Shown here: piece by piece, positions 17,939 to 27,418 of the stretch
Position numbering within the stretch: position 1 is the first letter of the stretch
Layout of the letters: each line of letters begins with the position of its first letter
Source of the DNA: Gammaproteobacteria bacterium
GTDB taxonomy: Bacteria > Pseudomonadota > Gammaproteobacteria > Steroidobacterales > Steroidobacteraceae
Assembly (NCBI GenBank): GCA_028293805.1
Contig: JAQGOC010000333.1
Coordinates: forward strand, 1 to 34,161
Length of the DNA: 34,161 nt
Direction of reading: 5' to 3'
Notes under the pieces: model-generated
Told to the model about the DNA's origin: nothing
Database searches by the model: none
The model's input: only the letters and a program-made list of their open reading frames with translations
Made by a program: the position numbers and the translations under genes

Positions 17939-19141
17939 TTACGTCGCCTGGGCAACTCCCGGCGAAGTCATGATCCCCGGTAGCTTCTCGCCACTCATGA
18001 ACGCGGTAATGGCGGCACGCGCCTCCATCGCATCACGATACCCGAGCTCGATCAGGGCACGCGTGTAGCCGGTCTCGAACGTAAGATAGCTGGCGAGCTG
18101 ATAACCCGAGGCATCGCGCCCGCCGATGACTCGCAGTAATGCGCGCAGCCCCATTGGGATATCGCCGGTATGGCGGGCGGCGATCTCGCGTGGATCCACG
18201 CTCGGCGCCAACATCAACGTCTCGACATGCTGTATGTCGCGGTTGGCCGAAGGCGCGGCCAGCGCCAGTTCGTTCATGCGCTCGAGCTGCTCCAGGTCGC
18301 CGTAAATCTGGTCCGTGAACAGTGTGTCGAGCATGTACCCGAAGATCTCGCCGGGCGACGGCATGGTTGAGTACATGCGGTTGACCGTCACTCCGGCCCC
18401 GCGCCTCGCGCGCACCCCGATCACCAGCAGACGGTCCGCCCCGAGGTGGATCGCCGGGCTCAGAGGGTTGAGCTGGCGCATCGCGCCGTCGCCAAAATAC
18501 TCCTCACCGAGTCTCATGGGGGGAAACAACATGGGTATCGCTGCGCTCGCCATCAAGTGATCGAGCGTAACTTCCGTGCGTCGCCCGAGCCGTTGCACAC
18601 GGGACCAGTCCGTTATCGATTCGACGCCGTCATAAAATGCGACCGAGTGACCGCTTCCATAGCTCGTGGCACAGACCGCGAAAGCCCGCAGATGCCCGCG
18701 TGCAATACTCCTGCGAATGCCCGCGCAGTCGACGTGCACCGCGAGCAACTCGCGCAGCGGCGAATTGTCGAGCATGGCCTTCGGGGGCGACAACACGAGC
18801 CCGCCCGAGACTAGCGCCAGGACCCAATGCAGGCCCGCGCGCAGCATGTGCACGGGATCGACGCGAAACACCTGATCCGAGCGAAAGTTCGCCCAGACGC
18901 GCTCGAGACCCAGAACGGCGCGGCGCCACTGGTGCGCTTCCGCGGCCAACACGCTGGCCGCCACCGCTCCCGCGGAAGTCCCGACGATCACCTGAAAGGG
19001 ATTGCGCGCCCGTGGCAACAACTCAGCGAGCGCCAGCAGCACCCCAACCTGGTACGCCGAGCGCGAGCCGCCACCGGTCAGCACGAGTCCGACCGTCGGG
19101 CGGCCGGAACGTCTGGATTGTGATTCGGCGGAGCCGTCCAT
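17939..19141 (-). CDS. Patatin-like phospholipase/acyl hydrolase
   Basis: Serine acyl hydrolase of the patatin/RssA-NTE class, expected to act on lipid acyl esters; the substrate is unknown. The oxyanion-hole segment is LTGGGSRSAYQVG (21-33), the nucleophile Ser56 lies in GTSAG, and the dyad Asp218 lies in GDGA. The oxyanion motif reads GGGSRS instead of the usual GGGxRG. No signal peptide is apparent, so it is probably cytosolic or membrane-associated. The 400-aa length includes a C-terminal region beyond the patatin core. Its ATG shares one base with the stop of the VWA gene, so it is translationally coupled and is the last gene of the long minus-strand operon. It converges with rapZ 19 nt away. 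Confidence 0.88.
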   Translation of the reverse strand: MDGSAESQSRRSGRPTVGLVLTGGGSRSAYQVGVLLALAELLPRARNPFQVIVGTSAGAVAASVLAAEAHQWRRAVLGLERVWANFRSDQVFRVDPVHMLRAGLHWVLALVSGGLVLSPPKAMLDNSPLRELLAVHVDCAGIRRSIARGHLRAFAVCATSYGSGHSVAFYDGVESITDWSRVQRLGRRTEVTLDHLMASAAIPMLFPPMRLGEEYFGDGAMRQLNPLSPAIHLGADRLLVIGVRARRGAGVTVNRMYSTMPSPGEIFGYMLDTLFTDQIYGDLEQLERMNELALAAPSANRDIQHVETLMLAPSVDPREIAARHTGDIPMGLRALLRVIGGRDASGYQLASYLTFETGYTRALIELGYRDAMEARAAITAFMSGEKLPGIMTSPGVAQAT

Positions 19142-20397
19142 CAGCGTCGTGGCGCTTCAGGCGGCTCTGCCGCGGGCGGCCTCCCATATTCCGCGAGCGC
19201 CGGCGCAGCTCGAGAGAGCGGTCGCCGCAGCTCATCGATTGCCCGATCCAGCCCCGCAATCGTCACCGGAAACATACGTTCATCGATCAACTCGCGGGTG
19301 ATCCGCACGGACGGCGTGTACTCCCATCGGTCCGGACTTTCCGGGTTCAGCCAGACGAGGCGAGGAAAGTGCGCGCACAGGCGCTGCATCCAGACCGCGC
19401 CGGCCTCTTTGTTCCAGTGCTCGACGCTACCCCCCGGCTGCAGAATCTCATACGGACTCATTGTGGCGTCGCCCACCAGGATGACGCGGTAATCGCGTGA
19501 GTAGGTCCGCAACACCTGCGCGGTCGATGTCACGGCCGAAGAGCGGCGGCGATTGTCCTGCCACAGGCTCTCATACAGAAAATTGTGAAAATAGAAATGC
19601 TCGAGGTGCTTGAATTCGCTGCGCGCGGCTGAGAACAGCTCCTCGCAGGTCCGGACGTGATCGTCCATCGAGCCGCCGACATCCAGAAACAGCAGCACCT
19701 TCACTGCATTACGGCGCTCGGGCACGAGCTTGAGATCCAGCAAACCGGCGTTGCGCGCGGTGGCCTCGATGGTGCTGTCGAGATCGAGCTGGTCTGCGGC
19801 GCCCTCGCGCGCGAATTTCCGAAGCTTGCGCAAAGCGAGCTTCATGTTGCGCGTGCCGAGCTCGACGCGGTCGTCGAAGTTACGATACTCCCGCTCGTCC
19901 CATACTTTGACGGCACGGCGGTGGCGCGTAGTCGCTTGCCCGATACGGATGCCTTCCGGATTGAAGCCGTTGGCGCCAAAGGGCGAGGTGCCCCCGGTGC
20001 CGATCCATTTGTTGCCGCCCTGGTGACGCTCCTTTTGCTCACGCAAGCGCTCACGCAACGTCTCGAGCAGCTTGTCCCAGCCGCCTAGCGCTTCGACCTT
20101 GCGCTTCTCTTCGTCCGACAACGTGCGTTCGCTCAAGCTCTTCAGCCACTCCGCCGGCACCTGTGCGAGGAGCTCCGAAAACAGTTTCTCGGCGCCCTCG
20201 AAGGCCTCGCCGAATACGCGATCGAAGCGGTCGTAATGCCGCTCGTCCTTCACGAGACAGGTGCGCGCGAGGTAGTAGAAGTCCTGCGCCGACACCCACG
20301 CGACGCGCTCACGCAGTGCCTCGAGCAGCGTCAGGAATTCGGTGACCGTGACCGGGACACCGACCTGGCGCAGCTCGAAGAAGAAATTCACCAGCAT
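19141..20397 (-). CDS. VWA domain protein, CoxE-like
   Basis: Partner of MoxR-type AAA+ ATPases, with which VWA proteins form chaperone-like complexes. The N-terminal half resembles CoxE/YehP-like proteins (DFYYLARTCLVKDERHYDRF near 39-58). A charged helical segment (about 90-126) and a Gly-rich stretch (127-150) follow. The VWA domain then has a MIDAS motif DVGGS (239-243). LVGDATMSPYEI and YTPSVRIT continue the typical CoxE-like C-terminus, with a Pro-rich end. The 418-aa cytosolic protein has no membrane segment. It lies 6 nt after the moxR stop and is coupled to the patatin gene. The paired MoxR and CoxE-like genes are established; the client protein is unknown. Confidence 0.9.
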   Translation of the reverse strand: MLVNFFFELRQVGVPVTVTEFLTLLEALRERVAWVSAQDFYYLARTCLVKDERHYDRFDRVFGEAFEGAEKLFSELLAQVPAEWLKSLSERTLSDEEKRKVEALGGWDKLLETLRERLREQKERHQGGNKWIGTGGTSPFGANGFNPEGIRIGQATTRHRRAVKVWDEREYRNFDDRVELGTRNMKLALRKLRKFAREGAADQLDLDSTIEATARNAGLLDLKLVPERRNAVKVLLFLDVGGSMDDHVRTCEELFSAARSEFKHLEHFYFHNFLYESLWQDNRRRSSAVTSTAQVLRTYSRDYRVILVGDATMSPYEILQPGGSVEHWNKEAGAVWMQRLCAHFPRLVWLNPESPDRWEYTPSVRITRELIDERMFPVTIAGLDRAIDELRRPLSRAAPALAEYGRPPAAEPPEAPRR

Positions 20398-20403
20398 GTG
20401 GGA

Positions 20404-21252
20404 TCAGCGGGCGCGGCGGTTGAGAAACACCAGCTGCTCGAACAGGTGCACATCCTGCTCGTTCTTGAGCAGCGCGCCGTGCAGGATCGGAATCGTCTTC
20501 TTCGGATCGCCGCTGCGCAGGACAGCGGGATCGATGTCCTCCGCGAGCAGCAGCTTGATCCAGTCGAGCAGCTCGGAGGTCGAGGGCTTTTTCTTCAATC
20601 CCGGTGTCGCACGCACCTCGAAGAAGGCCGCCAGCGCCTCGGCGAGCAGCTCCCGCTTCAGCCCCGGAAAGTGCACCTCGACGATCGCCTGCATCGTCGC
20701 GGGATCGGGAAAGCGGATGTAGTGGAAGAAACAGCGGCGCAGGAACGCATCCGGCAGCTCCTTCTCGTTGTTGCTGGTAATGAGGATGATCGGCCGGTGC
20801 CGCGCCTTCACCAGCTCACGTGTCTCGTAGACAAAGAACTCCATGCGGTCGAGCTCGCGCAGGAGGTCGTTCGGAAATTCGATGTCGGCCTTGTCGATCT
20901 CGTCGATGAGCAACACCGGCCGGACGTCGGCTTCGAAGGCTTCCCAGAGCCTGCCTTTCACGATGTAGTTCTTGATGTCGTGCACACGCGCATCGCCGAG
21001 CTGCGAGTCGCGCAACCGCGAGACGGCGTCGTACTCGTAAAGACCCTGCTGCGCCTTGCTCGTCGATTTGATGTGCCACTCGTACAGGGGGCGCCCCAGC
21101 GAGCGCGCGATCTCCTGCGCCAGCTGAGTCTTGCCGGTGCCCGGCTCTCCCTTGATGAGCAAAGGCCGGGCCAGCGTGATCGAGGCGTTCACCGCCATCA
21201 TGAGGTCGTCGGTGGCGATGTACCGTTCGGTGCCAGTGAAGCGCTCGTTCAT
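20404..21252 (-). CDS. MoxR-family AAA+ ATPase
   Basis: AAA+ ATPase of the MoxR group, thought to act as a chaperone together with a VWA protein. Walker A is GEPGTGKT (35-42), Walker B LLIDEID (114-120), sensor 1 TSNN (159-162), with the arginine finger in FLRRCFF (172-173). The helical lid ends in the LFEQLVFLNRR region. I chose the ATG at 21252 (282 aa). The long upstream in-frame extension is the shadow of the preceding hydrolase gene and has no similarity to MoxR. It lies 10 nt after the Ntn-hydrolase stop. Confidence 0.93.
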   Translation of the reverse strand: MNERFTGTERYIATDDLMMAVNASITLARPLLIKGEPGTGKTQLAQEIARSLGRPLYEWHIKSTSKAQQGLYEYDAVSRLRDSQLGDARVHDIKNYIVKGRLWEAFEADVRPVLLIDEIDKADIEFPNDLLRELDRMEFFVYETRELVKARHRPIILITSNNEKELPDAFLRRCFFHYIRFPDPATMQAIVEVHFPGLKRELLAEALAAFFEVRATPGLKKKPSTSELLDWIKLLLAEDIDPAVLRSGDPKKTIPILHGALLKNEQDVHLFEQLVFLNRRAR

Positions 21253-21262
21253 AAGGCTAAGT

Positions 21263-23701
21263 CTAATCCGGCTGCAGGGTGAGGGTATGTTCGGCGGGCC
21301 CGGGCAGGAACGGCAGCGGCTGGCCCTGTGCCCACTCCAGAAAGCCCGCCCGGTAATAAGGCGACAGCGGATGTCCGCTCTGGCCGCCGGGCATATGGAA
21401 ATAGCCCTGGTCCTCGTGGCCGGGCGACACGGCAAACCGCTCGGAGGCACCGAACGCACCATCCTGGACCCGCGGCATGTCGTGATCGCCCGGAAGCGCC
21501 AGCGCCGGCATGTCCAGCAAGGGCGACAAAAAAGGAATTCCATGTGAGATCGGATGCTGGACGTGCACTGGTTTGCGGGATCCCCAGGTGCAATGCTCGA
21601 GCTGGCCGCAGCTGCCTACGAGCTGCGCGATCGTGGCATCGAGCTGCGCCAGCAAAAACTCCCGCCAGCTCCGGTAGTCCGCCGCGAGCATGTGCACGGG
21701 CTGTTCGTGCACGAGCCGCCACAGGGGCGCCTCGAACTGCATGGGCAACATGACATTGCCGTCCGCGGGAAGCTTCAGGGCGCGCGCCATCATCTCCCAC
21801 ACGGCATCCTGCGTGCGCTCGTGATAGGTGCGTACGAGCCGGTAGGCGACCGAATCGACGCTGGCGCGCCCCTGCCAGCTCTCGAGCAGTTTCTTGAATT
21901 CGGCGCGGCGCGGCTGACCGCGCACGCTGTCAGCATCGATCAGCCCGAGCAGCAGGTCTTTCCAGCGCGTCAGGAACACAGCGCGATCATCGAGCTGGAT
22001 CCGCAGCATGTCTGCTGGAGTGGCGGGCCGCCGAAGCGCAAGCAGGTCATCGCGAATCTGCTGCGCGCGGGCCCCCAGGTCGTATTCGGCACCGAGCGCG
22101 GCCAGATCCCCGCCAATCGCGGTTTCCTGGCGCTCATCGGCCGTGACGCGCGCGTTGGCGGTCCAGATGCGCCCCGTCGGCGGATCGACGATACGCGGAT
22201 GATTTTCCACGGTCGTCCATGGCGAATGGCCGCTCGCGCGCTCGGCACCGATATCGGTCGGAATGCGTCCGAAGATGGTCCAACCGATGTGCCCGGCACG
22301 GTCGCCCACGACAAAGTTCTGGTGCGGGATGCCTACGCTCGGGGCGAGAGCGAGCGCCTCGTCCACGGAAGTGGCACGCTCCAGGCTCAGGAGGTTCATG
22401 TTGGTTGCAGCGGGGAGCTGCGCGAGCCAGGATGCGAACCAACAGGTTTGCCTTTCCGGATCGGACTGCAGCAACACGCCCGCAGGGCCGGATTTAACTT
22501 CCAGCATCACGGCCGGAGCACCATGCACGCGGATTTCCTCGCGCTCGACGGACAGCGGCACCGCACCGGATGCGGTCCGTAGCTCGTTCTCACCTACGGC
22601 GGTACACGGCACGAGCTCGACGTTGAGCCAGTCTCCGTAGCTGTTCGTAAACCCCCAGGCTACCTGTCCGTTGGATCCGGCAACCAGAGGCGGCGCTCCC
22701 GGCAATGTCACGCCGCTGAGGTCAAGGGCCGGCTCAGTAGCCGTTCCGGTCGTACGCAGCCGGACGTGGTACCAGATGGCCGGAACTCTTTGCCCCAGAT
22801 GCATATCGCTGGCGACGAGTGCCGCGCCGGTTGTCGTGAGGCGGCCCGCAACCGCCCAATTATTGCTGCCAACGGCAGGGATGCGTGCGGCAGGATCAAC
22901 AGCGGAGGACGTAAGAGCGGCGGCGGCCGGCACCCTGGTGGCACCGCGAACGTCCAGCACGTCGGGGCCGGGCATGTCCGCGGTCGGTGATGCCGTCGGA
23001 AATGCCGCCGCCGTTTCCGTCGGCGCCCCGTCGGGAGCATCCCACTCCGTCCTCGCCGGGTAAAAAAACCGCAGTGCGCATTTCCAACCGGCGTCGCACT
23101 CCTTTCCGCCGAGGCGTGCGTTGATCTCGCGGCGGAGCATCTCACGCCGCAACCCGTTGGCCTGCAGGTCCCACCACATTGCATGCTCGACGAGAACAGT
23201 ATCCTCAGGAAGCCACGCGACGGGGGGTGATCCGAGTACCCAGTACTCCCAAGGGCGACTGTGCAAGCTGGTCAGCCCTGCATTCACCCCTTTCGCATAG
23301 GCCTCGACAATAGCGCGCTGCCCGGCGGTCGTCTGTTGAATGACCGCGCGCGCAATGCTTCGGAAGCGGAAGAGGCGTGCATTCTCATCCTGCCCGAGCG
23401 CCACCTTCCCGAACAGCTCCGACAACTCGCCGGCGGCCAGCCGGCGGGAGAGATCCATTTCGAAGAACCGGTCCTGACCGTGAACGAACCCCGTGGCATA
23501 CGCCAGATCGGTCCGATTGGCCGCCACGATCGTAGTCACGCCGAGCCGGTCCCGTTCGATTCTGACCGGTGCGCTCAGGGCAGCGTTGCGAACCCTGCCA
23601 TCGAGCTGGGGCAATGACGCCCGCAGCACTCCATGCACAACCGCAACCGGGAGGAGAACCACGGCTGCGACAGTGAGGGCGACGTAGTATTTGAACCGCA
23701 C
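21263..23701 (-). CDS. Penicillin acylase-family Ntn hydrolase
   Basis: Self-processing amidase of the penicillin acylase/AHL acylase family. Precursors are exported and autocleaved into alpha and beta chains; natural substrates range from N-acyl homoserine lactones to other amides. A hydrophobic N-terminus (about 5-28) acts as signal or anchor. Family segments include GFVHGQDRFFEMDLSRR (71-87) and ELSELFG. The autocleavage site is GSNNWAV with new N-terminal Ser279, preceded by an Ala/Pro/Thr-rich spacer (about 225-276). Beta-chain markers follow: SDMHLG, WGFTNSYGDWLN and GNVMLP. The 812-aa length is normal. It lies 12 nt after pyk. Substrate cannot be read from sequence; quorum-signal acylase is one possibility only. 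Confidence 0.92.
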   Translation of the reverse strand: MRFKYYVALTVAAVVLLPVAVVHGVLRASLPQLDGRVRNAALSAPVRIERDRLGVTTIVAANRTDLAYATGFVHGQDRFFEMDLSRRLAAGELSELFGKVALGQDENARLFRFRSIARAVIQQTTAGQRAIVEAYAKGVNAGLTSLHSRPWEYWVLGSPPVAWLPEDTVLVEHAMWWDLQANGLRREMLRREINARLGGKECDAGWKCALRFFYPARTEWDAPDGAPTETAAAFPTASPTADMPGPDVLDVRGATRVPAAAALTSSAVDPAARIPAVGSNNWAVAGRLTTTGAALVASDMHLGQRVPAIWYHVRLRTTGTATEPALDLSGVTLPGAPPLVAGSNGQVAWGFTNSYGDWLNVELVPCTAVGENELRTASGAVPLSVEREEIRVHGAPAVMLEVKSGPAGVLLQSDPERQTCWFASWLAQLPAATNMNLLSLERATSVDEALALAPSVGIPHQNFVVGDRAGHIGWTIFGRIPTDIGAERASGHSPWTTVENHPRIVDPPTGRIWTANARVTADERQETAIGGDLAALGAEYDLGARAQQIRDDLLALRRPATPADMLRIQLDDRAVFLTRWKDLLLGLIDADSVRGQPRRAEFKKLLESWQGRASVDSVAYRLVRTYHERTQDAVWEMMARALKLPADGNVMLPMQFEAPLWRLVHEQPVHMLAADYRSWREFLLAQLDATIAQLVGSCGQLEHCTWGSRKPVHVQHPISHGIPFLSPLLDMPALALPGDHDMPRVQDGAFGASERFAVSPGHEDQGYFHMPGGQSGHPLSPYYRAGFLEWAQGQPLPFLPGPAEHTLTLQPD

Positions 23702-23713
23702 CTCGCGGTGTCC

Positions 23714-25153
23714 TCAAGCGGCCAGCGCAACCTTCAGGATCAGCATCGAATTCGTGCCGCCCTGCGCGCCGGACAGCTCGCCTTTCGTCAGGATCACGAG
23801 GTCGTTGCTCTTCACGAGTTGCAGCTCGAGCAGGCGCGTGAACAGCGCGCGATACAGATCCTCGATGGACTCGTTCTGCGTGACATCGAAGATCACGGGA
23901 TAGACGCCTCGATAGAGAGTGACCCGGCGTCGAGTCGCCTCATGACGCGTAAACTCGTTCTCGGGAATATCGGAGCGGATACGGGACATCCACAGCGGCG
24001 TCGCGCCGGTTTCGGTGAGGGCGACGATCGCGCGCACCTTCATGTGATTGGCCGTGTACATGACGGCCATCGCGATCGCTTCCTCAGTACCTTTGAACTG
24101 GCCCTCGACGCGGTGGCGCGACCGACTGTGCGTGAGCTGGTACTTCTCCGCGCCTTCGATGACCTCGGCCATCGCCTGCACGACCTTCACAGGATAGCGG
24201 CCGGCCGCCGTTTCGGCGGACAGCATCACGGCGTCGGTGCCGTCCATAACAGCGTTCGCGACGTCGCTGACCTCGGCCCGGGTCGGAGCGGGATTCTGGA
24301 TCATGGATTCCATCATCTGAGTTGCCGTGATCACGACACGGTTCCTGGCGCGGCTCTGATGGATGATCGTCTTTTGCAGGCCGGTCAACTCGGCGTAGCC
24401 CATCTCCACGCCGAGATCGCCGCGCGCGACCATCACTACGTCCGCGGCGTCGATGATTCCCGGCAGATTGGTAATCGCCTCGTGACGCTCGATCTTGGCG
24501 ACGATGCGAGCATCGCCGCCCGCCTCGCGCACCAGCCGTCGCGCCTGTTCGACATCCGACGCATCACGCGCGAAGGATACTGCGATGTAGTCAATGCTCT
24601 CCTGCGCACCGAAGCGAATATCCTCGCGATCCTTGTCCGAAAGAGCCGGCGCGGAAATCCCGCCGCCCTGGCGATTGAGCCCCTTGCGGTCCGAGAGCTC
24701 GCCTCCCACGCGCACTCGTGTCTCGATCCTCGTGCCGCTCACGCGCTCCACCTCGAGCACGATCTGCCCATCATTCAGCAGCAGTGAGTCGCCGGCGGCC
24801 ACATCCTTCGGCAGACCCTTGTAGGCGCAGCCCACGACCTCGACCGTGCCCGCCTTCGGATCCAGCGCGGTATCCAGCGTGAAGGGCTGCCCCTCCTTCA
24901 ACATCACGCGCCCTTCGCGAAACCCCTCGATGCGGATCTTCGGACCGCCGAGATCAAGAAGGATGCCGACACACCTGTCCGCGATCCTCGCGGCTTCGCG
25001 CACGAGGGCCAGGCGCCGCTTGCGGTCATCGATCGTGCCGTGCGAGGCATTGAGCCGGACGACGTCGAGTCCTTCGCGCATCATGGCGGTAAGAACGCCC
25101 AAGTCATCGGTCGCCGGCCCTACGGTGGCGACAATCTTCGTACGTCTGAGCAT
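23714..25153 (-). CDS. pyk: Pyruvate kinase
   Basis: Converts phosphoenolpyruvate and ADP to pyruvate and ATP. RTKIVATVGPAT at the N-terminus, RLNASHG (33-39), the substrate-binding LLDLGGPKIR, catalytic Lys in AKIERHEAI, ARGDLGVEMG, and the K/Mg-site segment TRAEVSDVANAVMDGTDA are all present. SAETAAGRYP follows. A full allosteric C-domain is retained (479 aa), resembling the E. coli PykA type (AMP/sugar phosphate activated). AGGGAAAT immediately precedes the ATG. It follows pgk by 50 nt. Confidence 0.96.
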   Translation of the reverse strand: MLRRTKIVATVGPATDDLGVLTAMMREGLDVVRLNASHGTIDDRKRRLALVREAARIADRCVGILLDLGGPKIRIEGFREGRVMLKEGQPFTLDTALDPKAGTVEVVGCAYKGLPKDVAAGDSLLLNDGQIVLEVERVSGTRIETRVRVGGELSDRKGLNRQGGGISAPALSDKDREDIRFGAQESIDYIAVSFARDASDVEQARRLVREAGGDARIVAKIERHEAITNLPGIIDAADVVMVARGDLGVEMGYAELTGLQKTIIHQSRARNRVVITATQMMESMIQNPAPTRAEVSDVANAVMDGTDAVMLSAETAAGRYPVKVVQAMAEVIEGAEKYQLTHSRSRHRVEGQFKGTEEAIAMAVMYTANHMKVRAIVALTETGATPLWMSRIRSDIPENEFTRHEATRRRVTLYRGVYPVIFDVTQNESIEDLYRALFTRLLELQLVKSNDLVILTKGELSGAQGGTNSMLILKVALAA

Positions 25154-25203
25154 ATTTCCCTGTTAGTTGGCAGTCCGAACTTCAAGCACGAACGCCGGGT
25201 ATA

Positions 25204-26382
25204 TCACCCGCGCGCGCGATCTTCTAGCGCCGCTACCGCAGGCAGCGGCTTGCCTTCCACAAATTCGAGGAATGCACCGCCGCCGGTGGAGATATACGAG
25301 ATGCCGTCCTCGATGCCGTATTTCTCGATCGCGGCGAGCGTGTCGCCGCCGCCCGCCAGCGAAAACGCCTTGCTGCGCGCGATCGCCTGCGCGATCACGC
25401 GGGTGCCCTCGCCGAACTGCTCGAACTCGAAGACCCCCACGGGGCCGTTCCAGATGATGGTCCCGGCCGACTCCAGCATCTCACTGAAGCGATCGGCGGC
25501 GTCCGGACCGATATCGAGGATCATCTCGTCCGGGCGCACCTCGTTCACGGAGCGCACATCGGCATGCGCCGTGGCCGCGAACTCCTTCGCAACGACCACA
25601 TCGGCAGGCAACGGAATTTCGGTTCCCTGCGCGCGCGCCTTCTCGAGGAGCCGGCGGGCCACATCGAGCATTTCCGCTTCGTGCAGCGATTTTCCGACGC
25701 CGACACCGGTCGCCGCCAGGAACGTGTTGGCGATGCCGCCTCCGACGATGAGCTTGTCGACTTTCTCGAGCAGCGATTCGAGCACGGTGAGCTTCGTGGA
25801 CACTTTCGAGCCGCCGACGATCGCGACCAGCGGTCGCGCGGGCTTCTCGAGCGCACGCTCGAGAGCGTCCAGTTCGCCCACCAGCAACGGGCCGGCGCAC
25901 GCGACTTTCGCGAACCGAGCCACACCATGAGTGCTCGCTTCCGCACGGTGAGCCGTACCGAATGCGTCCATCACGAACACATCGCAGAGCCCTGCCATCT
26001 TGCGCGCGAGCCCTTCGTCGTCCTTCTTCTCACCTTTGTTGAAGCGGACGTTCTCGCACAGCACGGCGCTTCCCGGCGCGCAGTCGACACCGTCGAGCCA
26101 GTCCTTGCGCAAGGGCACCGGCTGGCCGAGCAGCTCCGATAACCGTACGGCCACCGGCTGCAGCGACAGCGACTCGTCGAACTTGCCCTCTTCCGGCCGG
26201 CCGAGGTGCGAGAGGATAAAGACCTTCGCGTGCTGATCGAGTGCGTACCGGATCGTGGGCAGCGCCGCGCGGATGCGCGCATCGCTCGTGACCGTTCCGT
26301 CCTGCACGGGCACGTTCAAATCCTCCCTGATGAGGACCCGCTTATTGCGCAGGTCCGTGTCCGTCATCCGCAGGACATTCAT
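25204..26382 (-). CDS. pgk: Phosphoglycerate kinase
   Basis: Interconverts 1,3-bisphosphoglycerate/ADP and 3-phosphoglycerate/ATP. REDLNVP and [12 protein letters not shown] at the substrate face, [42 protein letters not shown], and the C-terminal nucleotide-binding WNGPVGVFE and GGGDTLAA complete the family pattern (392 aa). I chose the ATG at 26382: it overlaps the gap stop as ATGA and yields [11 protein letters not shown], parallel to E. coli MSVIKMTDLDL. It is translationally coupled to gap. Confidence 0.97.
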   Translation of the reverse strand: MNVLRMTDTDLRNKRVLIREDLNVPVQDGTVTSDARIRAALPTIRYALDQHAKVFILSHLGRPEEGKFDESLSLQPVAVRLSELLGQPVPLRKDWLDGVDCAPGSAVLCENVRFNKGEKKDDEGLARKMAGLCDVFVMDAFGTAHRAEASTHGVARFAKVACAGPLLVGELDALERALEKPARPLVAIVGGSKVSTKLTVLESLLEKVDKLIVGGGIANTFLAATGVGVGKSLHEAEMLDVARRLLEKARAQGTEIPLPADVVVAKEFAATAHADVRSVNEVRPDEMILDIGPDAADRFSEMLESAGTIIWNGPVGVFEFEQFGEGTRVIAQAIARSKAFSLAGGGDTLAAIEKYGIEDGISYISTGGGAFLEFVEGKPLPAVAALEDRARG

Positions 26383-27392
26383 GACGCTTTCGACCACGCG
26401 AGGGTGGTGTCGATCATGCGGCTCGAGAAGCCCCACTCATTGTCATACCACGCGCACACCTTAACCAGCGTGCCGTCGATCACCTTCGTCAGCGTCGAGT
26501 CGAACACCGACGAGTGCGCATCGTGATTGAAGTCCACGGACACGAGGGGCGCGTCGTTATACGCAAGAATGCCCTTGAGAAAGCCTGTCGAGGCTTCCTG
26601 CAGCAGCTTGTTGACTTCCTCGACCGACGTCGCGCGTTTTGCCGTGAAGGTGAGATCGACGAGCGACACGTTGATGGTCGGCACCCTGACTGCGAATCCA
26701 TCGAGCTTGCCCTTCAGCTCGGGGAGCACGAGGCCGACGGCCGCGGCCGCACCGGTCTTCGCCGGAATCATCGACATAGTCGCGGAACGCGCGCGCCGCA
26801 GGTCGGAGTGGTAGACGTCCGTCAACACCTGATCATTCGTGTATGAATGGATCGTAGTCATGATGCCGGCCGCAATGCCGACCTTGTCGTGAAGCACCTT
26901 GGCAACGGGGGCCAGGCAGTTCGTCGTGCACGAGGCGTTGGAAATGACGGTGAACCCGCTCCTGAGCACGTTATGGTTCACGCCATAGACGATGGTAGCG
27001 TCCATGTCGTCGCCGCCCGGCGCGGAAATAACGACCTTCTTGGCACCGCCCTTCAGGTGCGCGCCAGCCTTGGCCTTGCTGGTGAAAAGACCGGTGCATT
27101 CGAGCACGTACTCGACCCCGAGATCACCCCAGGGGAGCTTCGCCGGATCACGCTCCGCGAGGACACGAATGCGGTCGCCGTTCACGACCATCGAGTCCCC
27201 GTCGACTGTCACTTCACCGTGAAATTTGCCGTGCGCGGTGTCATGGCGCGTGAGGTGCGCATTGGTCTTGGCGTCGCCGAGATCATTGAGCGCCACGATC
27301 TGCACTTCATCCGTGCGTTTCCCCTCATAGAGCGCTCGCAGGATGTTGCGCCCGATGCGGCCGTAACCGTTGATACCGACCTTGATTGCCAT
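26379..27392 (-). CDS. gap: Glyceraldehyde-3-phosphate dehydrogenase, type I
   Basis: Phosphorylating GAPDH. The Rossmann motif is [10 protein letters not shown] (7-16). Catalytic Cys155 lies in SNASCTTNC, with the conserved His in IHSYTNDQ. RAARxAxxx-type phosphate-site residues appear as [18 protein letters not shown]. Asp follows Asn in ALNDLG, as in NAD-using enzymes, though dual NAD(P) use cannot be excluded. The 337-aa length is normal. GAGG and AGAGGA lie just upstream of the ATG. It follows tkt by 26 nt and overlaps pgk by 4 nt. Confidence 0.97.
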   Translation of the reverse strand: MAIKVGINGYGRIGRNILRALYEGKRTDEVQIVALNDLGDAKTNAHLTRHDTAHGKFHGEVTVDGDSMVVNGDRIRVLAERDPAKLPWGDLGVEYVLECTGLFTSKAKAGAHLKGGAKKVVISAPGGDDMDATIVYGVNHNVLRSGFTVISNASCTTNCLAPVAKVLHDKVGIAAGIMTTIHSYTNDQVLTDVYHSDLRRARSATMSMIPAKTGAAAAVGLVLPELKGKLDGFAVRVPTINVSLVDLTFTAKRATSVEEVNKLLQEASTGFLKGILAYNDAPLVSVDFNHDAHSSVFDSTLTKVIDGTLVKVCAWYDNEWGFSSRMIDTTLAWSKAS

Positions 27393-27418
27393 GACCTCAT
27401 TCCTCTTTTGCGAAAACG

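Noticed and set aside
17939..21252. Antiphage defence system (MoxR-VWA with patatin effector)
   Set aside because: No sensor, nucleotide cyclase or variable partner is present; the genes follow a glycolytic operon and look like core genome. Kept only as a functional-module hypothesis.
20236..21282. 348-codon plus-strand open frame opposite moxR and the VWA gene
   Set aside because: Antisense to two genes with intact Walker, MIDAS and sensor motifs.
23633..24787. 384-codon plus-strand open frame opposite pyk
   Set aside because: Antisense shadow of pyruvate kinase; no recognisable protein.
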